Notes: a model not told the origin generated them from the letters alone. DNA of 64,000 bases from Malaya genurostris (GCF_030247185.1 NC_080570.1:146540641-146604640); one strand, 5' to 3'. Numbered from the stretch's first letter, positions 24,161 to 37,225 are shown. Numbers and translations are program-made.

Positions 24161-24639
24161 CCCAAGCGGTTGGCTATGTCTGCTAGCCATTTTTGCCGGG
24201 ATTCTGTCAGAACTCCGGCAAAAGTCTGGCAACAATGCAACAACCGATTCCAGTAGAGAATTTCGCCTAGTGGTTATTACGGGACTGTTTCAGCCGGATT
24301 CTTGTCATACAAGGTTGGCAGAATCGTTTCGAATCGGTTCTACATTTTTAGCGTCTTGGTTTTATTTTTTCAATAAAAAGTACATATTACGGGTAATAAG
24401 TATGTACATGCAGGATGGACGATTATTAAATGAAATCGAATAAAAAACCTGTTTTAATCCTCCTAGTGGTGTAATGATGCCTTTATCATATCTCACATAT
24501 TCTCATATATAAATGTGTGGTATTCATCAAAATAATTTTCTTTGATTCTTGAAAAACAAAATTGTTTCGAGGCAAGTTAAGAATTTTTTTAAGTGTTTTG
24601 TTTCGCCGCTTCAAGTAAAGGTATCCAATTTTTAACACA

Positions 24640-25215
24640 CTTCACCATATAATTCCGGAATCGGAAGTCGGATCCGGATGAAATTTGGCAGTTTTGTATG
24701 GAACCATGATACCTTTCATTTGAATCTGAGTCATCTCTGAGAAAAGTGAGGAAGTAATTGGAAATAAGAATTTGTTCAATAATCATTCTGTAACTCCGAA
24801 ACCGGAAGTCTGATCAAAATAAAATTCAGAAACGTCGTACCTTTCATTTGAATCTAAGTTCGTGAGAATCGGTTCAGCCGTCTTTGAGAAAAGTAAGTGC
24901 ACTTATTTTCATTTTTTTGCACATATCACCCTGTAATTCCGGAACCGGGAGTCGGATTCGAATAAAATTCAGGAAATTTGTGTGGGATTACAAGACCTTT
25001 CATTTAAATCTAAGTGAAATGAAAATCGGTTCAGCCATCTCCGAGAAAAGTGAATGCAAAAAAATGTTACATACATACATACACACACATACAGATATTT
25101 TGCGTACTCGACGAACTGAGTCGAATGATATATGACACTCGACCCTCCGGGCCTCGGTTCAAAAGTCGGTTTTCACAGTGATTGCATAACCTTTCTTTAT
25201 GAGAAAGGCAAAAAC
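24640..25215. repeat. interspersed repeat of about four tandem 130-bp monomers
   Basis: Units contain attccggaaccgggagtcgg-like, ggaccatgatacctttcatt-like and aatcggttcagccatctc-like phrases. They end in a tail with ttgcataacctttctttatg. The copy splits the acgcgg minisatellite. Related copies are at 5670-5900, 12100-12260, 40395-40640 and 56155-56517. Confidence 0.75.
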
Positions 25216-25343
25216 GAAGAAAGATCGAAATAAACAAGACACATACGGCAAGAGAATGAAGTAATTTCGACTGGACAATTTTGACAGCAGCCGGAATTCA
25301 GTCAAGCGTCTGCCGGTTGCCAGAATTTTTAACAAACGGGTGC

Positions 25344-25565
25344 GCGTTTTTTATGGATTTTCGAAGTTACGCGAATTTTAGATGTTACGCGGTTTTTTTT
25401 ATCCAGATTTTTCAGACTGCACGGATTTTAAGCCGATATCCGAAGTAACGCTGTTTTTACGCAGTTATCCAACGTTGCGCGGATTTTTTTGTGGATTTTC
25501 GTGGAGTTATGCTTTTTTGTGCCGTTTTTTTCTACGCTTATTTCCGAACTTACGCGTATTTCAGA
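25344..25565. repeat. degenerate acgcgg minisatellite, right block
   Basis: Continuation of the array at 23320-24160, with units such as gaagttacgcg and tttttacgcagttatccaac. Confidence 0.7.
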
Positions 25566-26840
25566 TTCCAGATTTCATGTTGAACCAAATGCATGATTCT
25601 TGGGAGTAGTAGATCATGCTCAATGTGCAACCTAAACCTAAATGTTTTAATGAAATTATTCATATGGCAAGAGAAGGGTTTTATCATACCACTAGATTGG
25701 TTTTAACTAGATTGCCTATAAGCAGAGTGACGACTTCTAATCCGTAATGTTGGCAAAAATTCAAAACATTTAATCCGAAATGCAGGCAGTGTCGTTAGCT
25801 TTACATTGTAACTGACAAGTCGTTTGCTCGTTTGGAACTGGAAGCTGTCGTCACTCTGGTTATAGGCACCCTAGTTTTAACGATGCTGGGGTTGCTACTT
25901 TTTTGTAATAATTTCCTGATTCCAGTTTTGTCACTGTCATAAATTATGCATCTCTAACTGGAACTCTTCTGAATATGCTCCGAGACTGCTATTGATTTGT
26001 TTCATAATCTTATCTCTTTCATCATCTGATCTTTTTACAGCATAGCTATATTTACAATTCGTAATGAGGTGAAGTTACACAGTCGTTTTGTCACAGTCGA
26101 GATATACATGATCTCTAGCATGTGTGGCCCTATTTTATGCTACGTTGATCTCACCTCGGAAAAAAGTGCGATGATGTTCATGTGGTAACCATTAGTAAAC
26201 GGGTTCACTCCGGAAATTGCTACAGTGACCGTCCGCAGCGTAATTTGCTAATTAAGTCGCTAGCGCCGTGTTCGTGACAGCACTGTGCGACCAATGATCA
26301 ACGAGTGATTCAAAATAGTCAGTGACAGTCTAGTAGTTATTCAATCGGTTGACAAAAATAATCCTGCTCCAGAGCATGCTTGGTTTTGAGAGATCGTTAT
26401 TTTCCGACACTCAAAAAAAAAACAACTTTCAAAACTGTTTCAGATCTTTAGTAAAAATTACTTCTGTGAAATTTCATTTTAAACTTCCAGTCAAAGAAGT
26501 CCCCTATTTTTGTTGGTCTTGTTGCGCACAGAGCTTCGTTTGTTTTCTATATTATCATTTTAAAATATTTTTCGGCAACGGTAAATTCAACATTTAATCA
26601 ACTAAAATTTATCTTAAAGTAAATTTTACCTTGTAGGCTAATTATCAAACAATTTATGAAATCAATTTCAATTGCCAAACTGATCACGACTTTTTCGGCA
26701 TTCCCAAATTGTTCTCCAAATTTGCAGGCTTACTACAGCAGAGTTACCAAAACCAGCGCATTTCAATTGCATTTAAGAACGTGGTAAGGTGTTAATAGCT
26801 TCTTACTTAATATTCACTGTGGTTCGATAAAAATCAACCT
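25566..26840. other. unassigned intergenic sequence
   Basis: No gene or strong repeat recognised. The 82-codon open frame at 26349-26597 shows no domain. Confidence 0.35.
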
Positions 26841-26841
26841 A

Positions 26842-27904
26842 CACACTTAAAACCATTTCTTGAGCTCGGCATAATAAAATGCCGAAACTGATCAGCAACA
26901 CCTAAATTTGCTGATTGCTCAGTAATCAATACGCATGTTTCTGAACTTCGTTAAATGCATTCACTGATATTTCGGTAAAATGCTTCACTTTGCCGAAATT
27001 TGGCATAATTGCTTGCTGAATTTATCAGTAAACAACAGATATACCGACATCCGCAGAGACGTTTGCCGAGATTTCGGAATATGCGCTAGCTGTTGCCGAG
27101 ATTCAGCACGACAGCTGTCATTTATTGCCGTGTTACATTTTCGCTTCGCATTGCGCGATTATTTTCTGAAGAAATTCTCGAGTGAAAAAATGGATAATCT
27201 TCGAAGAAACGTGGAACCACTTGCAAGTAAAAATATTGAATAAATATAGTGACATGTTTCGCTTTATAAAAATCACATTATAAGGGAAAAACACCCAACA
27301 CGGGGCTCAAAGAGTCCTCGAGACAAAACTTTGCAGGATATGCGAAAAAATAACCCGATGCATGGACAAATTCAATAGATCAAAGTAAGTTTATTTTTTT
27401 AACAATACCGTATATGCATCATTAAATATTGAATTTTTTTGTATATGTATTTTTATTTTCATATTTCCAGCTCGACTGGCCGCATCCGGAAACGCCGCTT
27501 TTTATTATACTACATGTTTTAAGGTAGAGGCTTTAAGCACTACTGGCAACAAATTTGTAAGCCTCCTTTAAGTGTTAATAAAATGAATATTTGATCCTGA
27601 ATGGTGTGTTTATAATGTTTAAAAATTACAAACAAAATTAATTGACTAGATTTTTAATTACTGATGATTCGGTAATTTGTTTTTTTCATTTTTTCGTTTT
27701 ATTGGATTGCCGAATATTCAGCGAACGTTTCACTGAGCAAACAATAAATCTTATGCTGGCGATTTCGGCAATATTTGACGTTTGTCAAATTTGAGGGTGC
27801 CGAGACGCTCAGTTATTTTATTTTTGCCGAGATGATTGCTGATTACTCGGCTGTGCGAATCTCGGCATTTTTTTGCCGAGACTCAGCTAAAAAATTTAAG
27901 TGTG
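26842..27904 (+). mobile_element. TIR element (CACACTTAAA ends) with TA target sites
   Basis: Both ends begin cacacttaaa when read inward and are flanked by TA (26840-26841 and 27905-27906), as in Tc1/mariner-type insertions. The inverted ends continue for tens of bases with tgagctcggca- and aaatgccga-type blocks. The subterminal regions on both sides are dense in tgccgagattt phrases. The interior carries no transposase but does carry the small spliced frame described at 27190-27522. A shortened copy in the opposite orientation ends at 49844. Confidence 0.75.
27190..27522 (+). CDS. small three-exon gene inside the TIR element, unknown function
   Basis: An ATG at 27190 opens a frame that stays open across two GT-AG introns: exons 27190-27226, 27285-27384 and 27471-27522. 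The stop is TAA, the product is 62 aa, and an AATAAA lies at 27577-27582 followed by GT-rich sequence. Intron 1 is 58 bp and intron 2 is 86 bp. Both are AT-rich, and the second has a strong ttccag acceptor. The protein is basic, has a Cys cluster (LCRICEKITRC) and ends in a basic-hydrophobic stretch (RIRKRRFLLYYMF). I recognise no family. It could be a captured fragment of a host gene, a regulatory factor of the element, or chance. The frame agreement across two junctions and the poly(A) signal argue against chance, but the length is short. Confidence 0.4.
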
Positions 27905-28400
27905 TACTTACCACCGGTATTGCCTCACGGCGCGTCAGTGGAAGTGCGTTCCGTTAAGGAAGAATCGATCACAGCACAAGCGAAATATTCTCGACGCGAA
28001 AAATATACAAATGCAGCCGGACGGCTGTGTTGGCCGTCGTTTACCGATTCGTAACTAGCGACGACGTGGTGTTATAGTGACCACATCGACGTCAATTTTT
28101 TCTTTATTGACTCTACTGTTCAGTTTTGCTTACCAATGTCAAGTTCAAGCGAACTGTTCCAGCTCCAGGCGACGACAACAAATTTAAGTTACCGTGAAAT
28201 CGCGGTAATTATTTACACCGGCATAAGCATAAACTGCCACCGCATTTCAATTAGTCGGTTTCCAGCGGACAAGTCATTGCTGGTGGCAAGTGGAAGTCAC
28301 TATAAATCGTTTAGCATTGTATTATAAAGGTTCGGAATCAGTGAAATAATAACTTTGGGTTTTATTTTATTTCGAGTGGAATGGTGGAGAGTAGTGGAGT
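27905..28400. other. unassigned sequence left of the hexanucleotide array
   Basis: Moderately GC-rich around 27920-28080. The 63-72-codon frames here show no domain. Nothing assigned. Confidence 0.35.
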
Positions 28401-29333
28401 ACTATTACTATTACTATTATTATTACTATTACTATTACTATTACTATTACTATTACTATTACTATTACTATTACTATTACTATTACTATTACTATTACTA
28501 TTACTATTACTATTACTATTACTATTACTATTACTATTACTATTACTATTACTATTACTATTACTATTACTATTACTATTACTATTACTATTACTATTAC
28601 TATTACTATTACTATTACTATTACTATTACTATTACTATTACTATTACTATTACTATTACTATTACTATTACTATTACTATTACTATTACTATTACTATT
28701 ACTATTACTATTACTATTACTATTACTATTACTATTACTATTACTATTACTATTACTATTACTATTACTATTACTATTACTATTACTATTACTATTACTA
28801 TTACTATTACTATTACTATTACTATTACTATTACTATTACTATTACTATTACTATTACTATTACTATTACTATTACTATTACTATTACTATTACTATTAC
28901 TATTACTATTACTATTACTATTACTATTACTATTACTATTACTATTACTATTACTATTACTATTACTATTACTATTACTATTACTATTACTATTACTATT
29001 ACTATTACTATTACTATTACTATTACTATTACTATTACTATTACTATTACTATTACTATTACTATTACTATTACTATTACTATTACTATTACTATTACTA
29101 TTACTATTACTATTACTATTACTATTACTATTACTATTACTATTACTATTACTATTACTATTACTATTACTATTACTATTACTATTACTATTACTATTAC
29201 TATTACTATTACTATTACTATTACTATTACTATTACTATTACCATAACTATTACTATTACTATTACTATTACTATTACTATTACTATTACTATTACTATT
29301 ACTATTACTATTACTATTACTATTACTATTACT
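28401..29333. repeat. (ATTACT)n hexanucleotide array, about 155 units
   Basis: A 933-bp run of attact is essentially perfect apart from an attatt variant near the left end and one accataact variant near 29241. Very long Tyr, Leu or Val-Ile frames in this stretch are artefacts of the repeat. Confidence 0.98.
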
Positions 29334-30360
29334 GCCCGGTTTCGTCGGAAATTGGTCTAATTATACACATAAAAGCGTACTTTAGTTTAAAAGTGTAGGT
29401 AATGCCAGAGACATCTAAGACAAGATAAGACAACCCGCGTTGCTTTTGAAGCCAGGCCTCGGGAGCCATTTTGACGTCAGATTGCAGTTGAATTTTGAAC
29501 CAAAAACACCGATGAATGTTTTTACTTTGGTTTCAATTCCTGTTTAGAAATTATCGTATTTTCCTAGATCAATTTTTGTTTAATCGATGAACTGTTGGTT
29601 TATCTTTAAAAGGTATGCAATTTTTTCCACTTCTCATCCATATCCACTGAATAAATTAACATAAAAAGATCCATAACCCTTTTTCGATTTGTTTACTTTT
29701 ATGCTTCCTGTGTGAATTATGAAGTTACGCCCTCGAGCATTTTCGTGAAATTGGCTGGTTTTCGCGACTAAGATAAATCTGGGTGTAATTTTATCGTCTC
29801 ATTTACTATTTCCAGTAGTAAAAAGTTTAGAAATCATCTAAAATAAAGAAAATAAATAGTTTCGTCCTGTCTTTCTAGCAAATGAAGAATCGCCCTGTTT
29901 GTTGGCATGGAGCACGGGCGGCGAAACTTACGTAAACAAATGAAATGACAGTTTCGCCTTTTATAGTTCTTTGTATTACAAAGATTGCGATTTTTGAAGA
30001 ATCGGAAAATTGTAGAATTTTAAAGCAAGAGAAAGCAACTCGATTTGTTTACTTTTGTAAGATTCGTCCTTCTTTGAAAAACAGCTGATTATAGAAATAT
30101 TCCGACTACAACAATTTTGAACATATCTTACATGATTTTTCTATGTGTAGGAGACTACTTTATTTTCATGTGCAAGCAGACGTTCCAGAAGATGTTAGAA
30201 AGCAGAAGATATCGAAGTTTGCCGAAAAAAAACATGATTAGGCAATGAATTTGCTCATGTGGAAAGCGAAGCACTCCATTTCAGGCAACCGGTACGATCA
30301 ATAGAAACGTTTGCTTAAAGGAATGCCTTGAAAAGCGAGTACTTCCACTCTAAGGTCACA
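29334..30360. other. unassigned intergenic sequence
   Basis: No gene recognised. Contains a tgacgtca palindrome near 29472 and no other clear signal. Confidence 0.35.
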
Positions 30361-30363
30361 CAA

Positions 30364-31379
30364 CCCAAGTAACAATTTTAATATTAATAAATACTTGTAG
30401 CTGTCTTTAATGCTACATAATAAATCTTGCATTAAAACTTTAAACTCCACGAAAGCCTACTGAAAACCTCTATAAGAGCATGTTCCTGCCAAGTGGACCA
30501 TTCTTCATAAGGTTTATAAAGCAAAGTGAAGAATTAGCATAAACCTGCGTTAAAACTCCAAATTCAAGAAAATTTTGAAACCAGCTTTACGATCAACATT
30601 TAATTTATTCGGAAGGAATGAATTCCGCTATGACTAAATTGTCGTTTTGATAATATTTCTCATGGCTATGTGTGTGTCATGTCTGCTTTGAATGCAACCA
30701 GTAAAAATATATTAGATTTTATTCACAAGTTTGAGGTTTTTTTCCGAACGTAAAAACTTCAAGCGCTTTTTTTTTATCGCGAATGTTTGGATAAAAATAA
30801 GAATTTTAACTAATCGCCTTGAAATAAATGCGGTTTTTGTGAAAATCTCCATGATTTTTGAAAATTATGTTTTGTGATTCTTCGTCATTTTTGTATAAAA
30901 CTACTTCGTGGCATTAAAACTTGTATATACGTTCTGAAAAAGAATCATTAAAGCCCATCATTTTTATTCGTTTTTGCATTTCGAAGTATATTTGATGTCA
31001 ATAAATGCCCACAACAAATGTGTCATAAATGTACTTTAGAACCCTCAAATTTGCTCTGAGTGAAACTGTCATCCAATGAACATGCACACACACAAAACTA
31101 GATTTATGAAAGAATTTAACTGACGATAATGTTTTAAAGAAAGTGTTTGAAAGCAATATTAAGAGTGTTTGCATGGTTTTATTCTAGTACACATTGTTTT
31201 ATTTTTGGTCCAGTTGTTAGTCTGGGTAAAAAGTTTTATAGAAGCTTTAAAAACTATGATATTACTTGTCAAAAGAGATATTTATTATAGTCGTCATAAA
31301 ACATGGAGTGATTGAAAAATCAATTATAAAACTCCTATAAATTACAATCAAAACCATTAGGCATTCGAATTGTTACTTG
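30364..31379. mobile_element. possible TIR-bounded element (ccaagtaacaatt ends)
   Basis: The sequence cccaagtaacaatt at about 30365 is repeated as an inverse complement at about 31366-31379. The interior is AT-rich and non-coding. Only about 14 bp of the ends match, so the boundary call is tentative. Confidence 0.4.
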
Positions 31380-31680
31380 GGAATGGTCCTGAACTCCTTC
31401 TGGCCGGATTTAGCCTCATACCATTACTCGAAAGATGTTCTGGAGTGGTACTATGAGGTTAACTTCGGACCGAAGGACTTCAGACCCCCGAATGCACCGG
31501 AACTACGACCAATTGAGAAGTATTTAGCCATCATCATGCAGCCTTTTCGGAAACATACTAGATTTCCACGCAAAAAAAAGTTGGTCTCAGCGTTGTATAA
31601 GATTTTATCAGTAGTGTTAAGAGAAAGGTATTGAAATTGTATGAAGCAAACGTGGAAAAAGTTAAATAATGCCATTGATT
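31377..31680 (+). mobile_element. IS630/Tc1-type transposase, C-terminal remnant
   Basis: The plus strand reads FWPDLASYHYSKDVLEWY, then PPNAPELRPIEKYLAIIMQ, with the third acidic residue as Glu in PIEKY, a pattern known from insect DDE transposons of the Tc1/mariner superfamily. The frame breaks after about 31634. The N-terminal domains are absent. Confidence 0.7.
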
Positions 31681-31689
31681 TGATGCCCT

Positions 31690-33140
31690 GAAAGTTTTTC
31701 TTGTGATGCAATTTAAATCCGTACACTATTCATTAAATAAATCGGAGAATTACCGAGAATTACGCTGCTGATACATCGAAAAAGAGTTTAAGTAGATATA
31801 CGTATATTATGTATAAAAATAAAATTGGCAAACAATTTGAACGAAAACAATAGATAATATTTCAACCCAAACAGCTATTAACAGCACACTCAACAACGGA
31901 AAGACGGAAATTATTTGATGATGACATCATTGTTTTTTCCCCTCTCAAATGACATTTAGCTCAGATCTAGGGGCTCATAAAGCAACTCCATTGTTTCAGT
32001 TCAAGTTGAGTAACAAAACAGATCAATAATGTGTCAGTAGCGAAAAATTTTTGAGACGATCCAGCTAGAAACAATTATCACTTTCATTCTTGGAAAACAC
32101 TTCGCAACCAAAGACGAATTACACTTTCCAGAAATTTCACGTAATTTCATTTGAACTTGTTTTTTTTGTTGAGTGGCAGACATTTTCAACAACAAAACGA
32201 AGCAGGCTAGAATCACAAAATTTTCGTAGAATGTTGCTGCTGCATCGTGGCACACTAATGACGTTAACCGTAAGCTAATAGATGTTTTATGACATTCCAT
32301 CGTTCAGCAGTTAACAAACGTTCTCAAAACTAATCCGTATCCGACGTCGGTTCTCCTGGTTACTCTTACGGTTACGGTTGTGAGGTATGCATGTAACACA
32401 TTTAGCGTGAATTTAGGATAATAGCAGTGACTGTCTTTCTTTGTTATGGTTATTGTGAATCAATTTTGACACCCGAACGGTTCCAGCTATCATGCACAGA
32501 GAAACGGAACGGTGAAAGTAGAATTAAACAACAAATTTAATAACAGAGGAGAAAGTAGAAGTGCATTCTAAATTTGTCTCCGATTTACCCCACGCTTGAA
32601 ATGTCACCAGTTAATTAGTAATTATCAATGAAACACATTTCTTTCAGTTAGTCACATCATCGAAGTGTTTCATGTGGAAACAGCAGATCCATTTTTCTTA
32701 ACCGGAGGAAAGCAGATTTATCTGCTCATCATTTGTCTTTATATTGACACATGACAGGTTTTGCCTGGTTGTCTCAGCTTGCTGTCATGCAAATTCGTAC
32801 CATGGCTTGCTCCAATCTCGGTTGTTATTGCTTTATCGGTCAGCGTGTGGTAGCGGCGGATTGACAGAGATGAAGACGAAGCTCGATCACAGAACTGAAA
32901 GACCAAACACTTTTTATTTGTTACTAATGAGAGGATAAAAAATGTTTTTAGGCAGAAATATTTGACAGCAGTGTATTTACAACCAGCAATGACACTGTCA
33001 ATAGTTCCGATTTGTTTTGGGATCCAATAAACATTCACAAAACTTGTTTGATTGAGCTTGAGCACATAAAAGTTTCATGTCTATCCAGCGGATGATTCAG
33101 CTATGAACGCTTCGGACGCACTGTTGAAGCAGTGGAGCCG
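31690..33140. other. unassigned intergenic sequence
   Basis: The minus-strand frame at 32739-33065 (108 codons) and others here show no domain and no splice-consistent context. No repeat family recognised. Confidence 0.35.
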
Positions 33141-33143
33141 CTT

Positions 33144-33339
33144 ATGCCCCGTTTACACTTCTGCTGGCTGCCAGCATGCTGGTGTCAGTGTACTGCCCTC
33201 TTAGGAAAAAAACGTTCAACGGTGGTCATTCGTTGGTCCAATACGTTCAATCATTGGACCACCGTTGAACGTTTTTTCCTAAGAGGGCAGTACACTGACA
33301 CCAGCATGCTGGCAACCAGCAGAAGTGTAAACGGGCCAT
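33144..33339. repeat. foldback (palindromic) MITE-like element
   Basis: Two arms of about 75-80 bp are near-perfect inverse complements: 33144-33220 starts atgccccgtttacacttctg, and 33262-33339 ends with its inverse. A short centre lies between them. The arms include ggtgtcagtgtactgccctc and gaacgttttttcctaagagg-type blocks. As RNA it would form a long hairpin. Confidence 0.9.
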
Positions 33340-36250
33340 GAGTGAAACAAATTACCATTGGAAATCATCGTCTCGCTCACCAACAAACAATTAATTGATA
33401 TCTTGTACCACCAACGGTGTCAAGGAGACAACGGATTGCTTCGATGCTAACCGGGGGCAACCTCAATCTCGGGAATCGTGCTGACCGGGATTACCTGTAT
33501 CTGTTCTAAATGTATTTTTTTCTTGAATTTGACAGATTTTTGAATGCTCACATCACGAAATACGAAACATCGTCGATATAGAGAAGCTTAACCGCAGATG
33601 TCAGATGTGGAAAGAATAATCTCACAAGCCACCAAACAGCGAGTGCCGACTTACCCATTAATATTGATGAGTCCGCTTACCGGTTATTTGATGTGGCCAC
33701 CAGGGCCGATGCTAAAGCCTTCTACGGATAAAATCATCATGCTGCGCGAAATATCTACTCGTTCCCAAAAAGGATTGAACCTCGTTGAAATTCGTCAAAC
33801 GGATGAATTCTTGAACATGTAGGTCAACGTTTTTTGCGAATATCGCTGGAGCAACCGTTATGTTGAGCTTCACAAAAAAAGTTGTAGCTTCGTACGGATG
33901 TTGTAATTCTGTAACTGTTTACGAAGAATTACCGTCTGCTTGTTCATAAGACTGAAAAGACTACATTTTCCCTGGAATCCCTTTCTCCAGTACTGAATTT
34001 ACGCACATGAGTTTTTAAGACCGAGCAATTTAATTACCAAGCTGATTACGATAAAGGTCTTTGTTTAAAATTGTACTTGAAATCAGCGGCTTTCAAGCAA
34101 TACAGAAAGCAATGAAGTTGATTAATTCTACTGGACGATAAAAATCACAGTGGCGGAAACAAAATTAGATTTATATTGACTTCAAAATTATACTTTTCGC
34201 AAATAAAAGAACATATATTAAAGATCAAGAGTAAACCAAGTTAACCAAGTGTTGGTAATTTGTGTATTACTTACATTTTATTTGGTACGTATGTCATAGA
34301 TCTATCTGTTCATATATGAAGTGCAACCAGTTTATCAAAGTGGCTTGCACGATTGAGTTTCAAACAATCTTTTTTAGCAATAATTTATCCTCAATCGAAC
34401 GTTAAGCCAGACTTTTTGGATGAAATATCAGTTTTGATAAAATTTTTACCAACGTTTGATGGAAAATTGCTTACATTTTATGAATGTAGATTTCAATTCC
34501 GTAATAAAAAAGTTAGCAACACTGCTTTAATGGATTTATATTAGATTGCGCCATACAAAACAAACAAAACTAAATATTTTCTGTTACAAAAGCAGTTTTT
34601 CGGAAAAATAAATAGTTTTACGACAACATTCCATATTCATTGCCTTTCGCGTGTTGAATTAAAGATTCCTTTTTTCGGGTTCACTTATAGAAGGTACGTA
34701 AATCTTTATATCGCAATAATTTCTGCAAGAGGAAATCCATATAGGAATGTGTTGGTTACTAATCAAATGTGTTAGTGGATGTAAGCTGAAACTGAAATAT
34801 TTTTTCTCGATCAGATTTAAGGAAAGCGGAAGAGTTTTAGACTAAGATTTTCGCTTTTCTTGAATTGCAATTTTAAGCAGAATGATCCGACCATATGGAA
34901 GATTTATTGATTAAAATCAGGAAAAGAAGTTCCGGAATTTGTTTTTACGCACACATTGTTACCATTACTCATACGCTTGCGGAGAGTCTTGCTCCTTAAT
35001 CTTTCTAAAGATTTTTTTTAATATGGCGAGTCTGAAAACAGCTACTCAAACTCGTCCGATTTGATTCATCGGAAAGCAAAATGAAAAAAAAGCTTCATAG
35101 CCTGCATCGCTACTAGAATGAAACATTTCCACCGAGAACAAAACAAAATGGCGGATTTGTCTTCTTTTCGACTCTTTTCTGCACTTTTAATTGTTAGGAA
35201 TCAACTGGACATTATTTTTTAAAATCTCTTGTCAGATTCGTTTCGAGAATACAAATAATGTAGCAATTTGATAGAATATCAACATACCGAAAGCCGTTAT
35301 CTTGGATTTTAAGAATTCTACAACTATAAATTATTTTTAACAATATTTATAACAGAAAATTTTTGCGCAGTAAATCTTTGTTTGTGAACGGAGATTCTCG
35401 TGTACACGACAAGCGCCATCGGTGATTTGTTCGCTATGTTTGATGTTTGTCATCCTAAAACATTCAATGTGAAACAATGTGAAATTTTCCATCACCGACA
35501 CAGATTTAGCGATTTCTGTCTTTTTACGTTGTCTACCTCTAAATCGATTCTATCGAATACGCATTATTGCTTATGGAATTTATGAAAAAAGGTAGAATAA
35601 ACTAATTTCGGAACATGTCAAGCAGTTCATCGAAAAGGATATTCTGAAGAAGTAATAATAATACAGTTCAAGTTTGTAAATTAAAATAAAATCAAAAGAA
35701 TTACAGGGACGGGTATAGCGATTTTAGTCACGCAACCGCCCAACCCCAGGTCAGACAGTTTTCCTAGCCCGAAGAGTAGAATGACCTTTATGTTAAAACC
35801 TTTATAATCAAAACAAAACAAAAATTACACACATTACTTTAGTGGAACATTTTAAAAGAAAGCATTGCAAATGAATCGACATGGAACAGCATGGCAATAA
35901 GAGACGTGGGTGAATTGAAATAACCACCACGTGATAGTTGTATCTTGTCAATCGAAATCATAAGACGTGTTTGCTAATAAATTGATGATCCAAAGCACGA
36001 CAAACAGCCATTTGTTTTACATGATTGTAGTAACTATTTTGACTGAAGACTGATTAAAAAAAAAGGTGGTTGTCCTTTTTTAGGATTAATTACTCACAAA
36101 TGTTGTCTAAGGGTGTGGATCATCTCGCGAATTATTTAAACTTTTGTAGTTAAAATTTGACAGTGTTTCGAGTGTGCCGACAGTCGTTATTTTGATATTG
36201 TCAAAAATAACCCAACTTTCTATGCGTCAAGCTTTGAAATGAGCCGAAGT
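33340..36250. other. unassigned intergenic sequence
   Basis: AT-rich, with no gene recognised. The plus-strand frames at 33598-33822, 34353-34544 and 35400-35585 have no recognisable domain. Confidence 0.35.
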
Positions 36251-36254
36251 ATTA

Positions 36255-36543
36255 GGCTGTGAACCATTGCGCGGTTAATTTCAATCTTTTTTGAAATCTG
36301 ACACTGCGGCCCATTTCAAAGTGTGATGGACGGAAAGTTATTTGGGTTTATTTTGCACTGGAAATGATTTAACCTAAAGAATTTATATTAGAATTTTCTT
36401 TGCAAGATTTTTTTCAGTGTCGGAAAATATCTGTCAAAAATAACCATGCTTCGAGCAGGGTTATTTTTGACAACATCAAAATAACCGCATGAGTCTCAGA
36501 TTTCAACCAAAAGTTAAAATTACCCGCGAAATGATTCACAGCG
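36255..36543. mobile_element. MITE of the GGCTGTGAACC family, full copy
   Basis: The left end ggctgtgaaccattgcgcgg and the right end (inverse of gctgtgaatcatttcgcggg) match and continue through ttggttgaaatctga-type sequence. TA flanks both sides. No coding content. Partial copies are at 48405-48640 and 58111-58206. Confidence 0.75.
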
Positions 36544-36944
36544 TTAGTTCAATTCAACTATTCGACCGAAAAAAACTGCTCGGCTTTCAAATCTTAACTA
36601 AAAGTAAAAACAATTTGCCAGATGGTCCACGGCGTAAGAAAACACCAATAATTAGTGGAATTCAACAAAAATTCAGAGTACTTTGGATTTCATGTCTAAA
36701 TATCTCGAGAACGGCTACTTCTAGGAGAAAGGTCATGATGGAACAATGTACTGGGATTGATCTGTAACATCACATTGAAGCATTTAAATGACTAGCTTTC
36801 ATCATGAACTTGCAGGTTTAAGAAAGCCGATGAATTGGTTTTAGATGTAAATTTTTCAATTTCAAAAAGCCACTAATCACATAAACGACAAATGATGGTT
36901 CTAAGTCTAATCTTAAAATAAAATTATTGAAAGCAATTAGGATT

Positions 36945-37225
36945 TTTTTGCCTTTCTCTATAGAAAGGAATTAGAATTGCTGGAAAAACCAACCATTCGA
37001 CTCAGTTCGACCAGTTCGGGAAGTTCTTGTGTATATGTATGTATGTGTGTGTACTTTTCTAAGATATTTTTACCGCACAATTTTCTCAGCGATGGCTAAG
37101 CTGAATTCGACACACTTAGACAATGAATTATGGATCAAGTTCGCAGATCAAATGGCTGTCACTACTGGTTCCGAACCTATAATGGTATAAGTGACGTAAA
37201 CGAATCACCGCACATTTTTCATCGG
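36945..37225. repeat. interspersed repeat copy
   Basis: Starts at the palindromic gcctttctctatagaaagg motif and contains gatcaaatggctgtcactac and ataatggtataagtgacgta, as at 12272-12545 and 14060-14420. Confidence 0.65.

Noticed and set aside
28355..29398. Very long poly-Tyr, poly-Leu and poly Val-Ile open frames
   Set aside because: They are reading frames of the ATTACT array, not genes.
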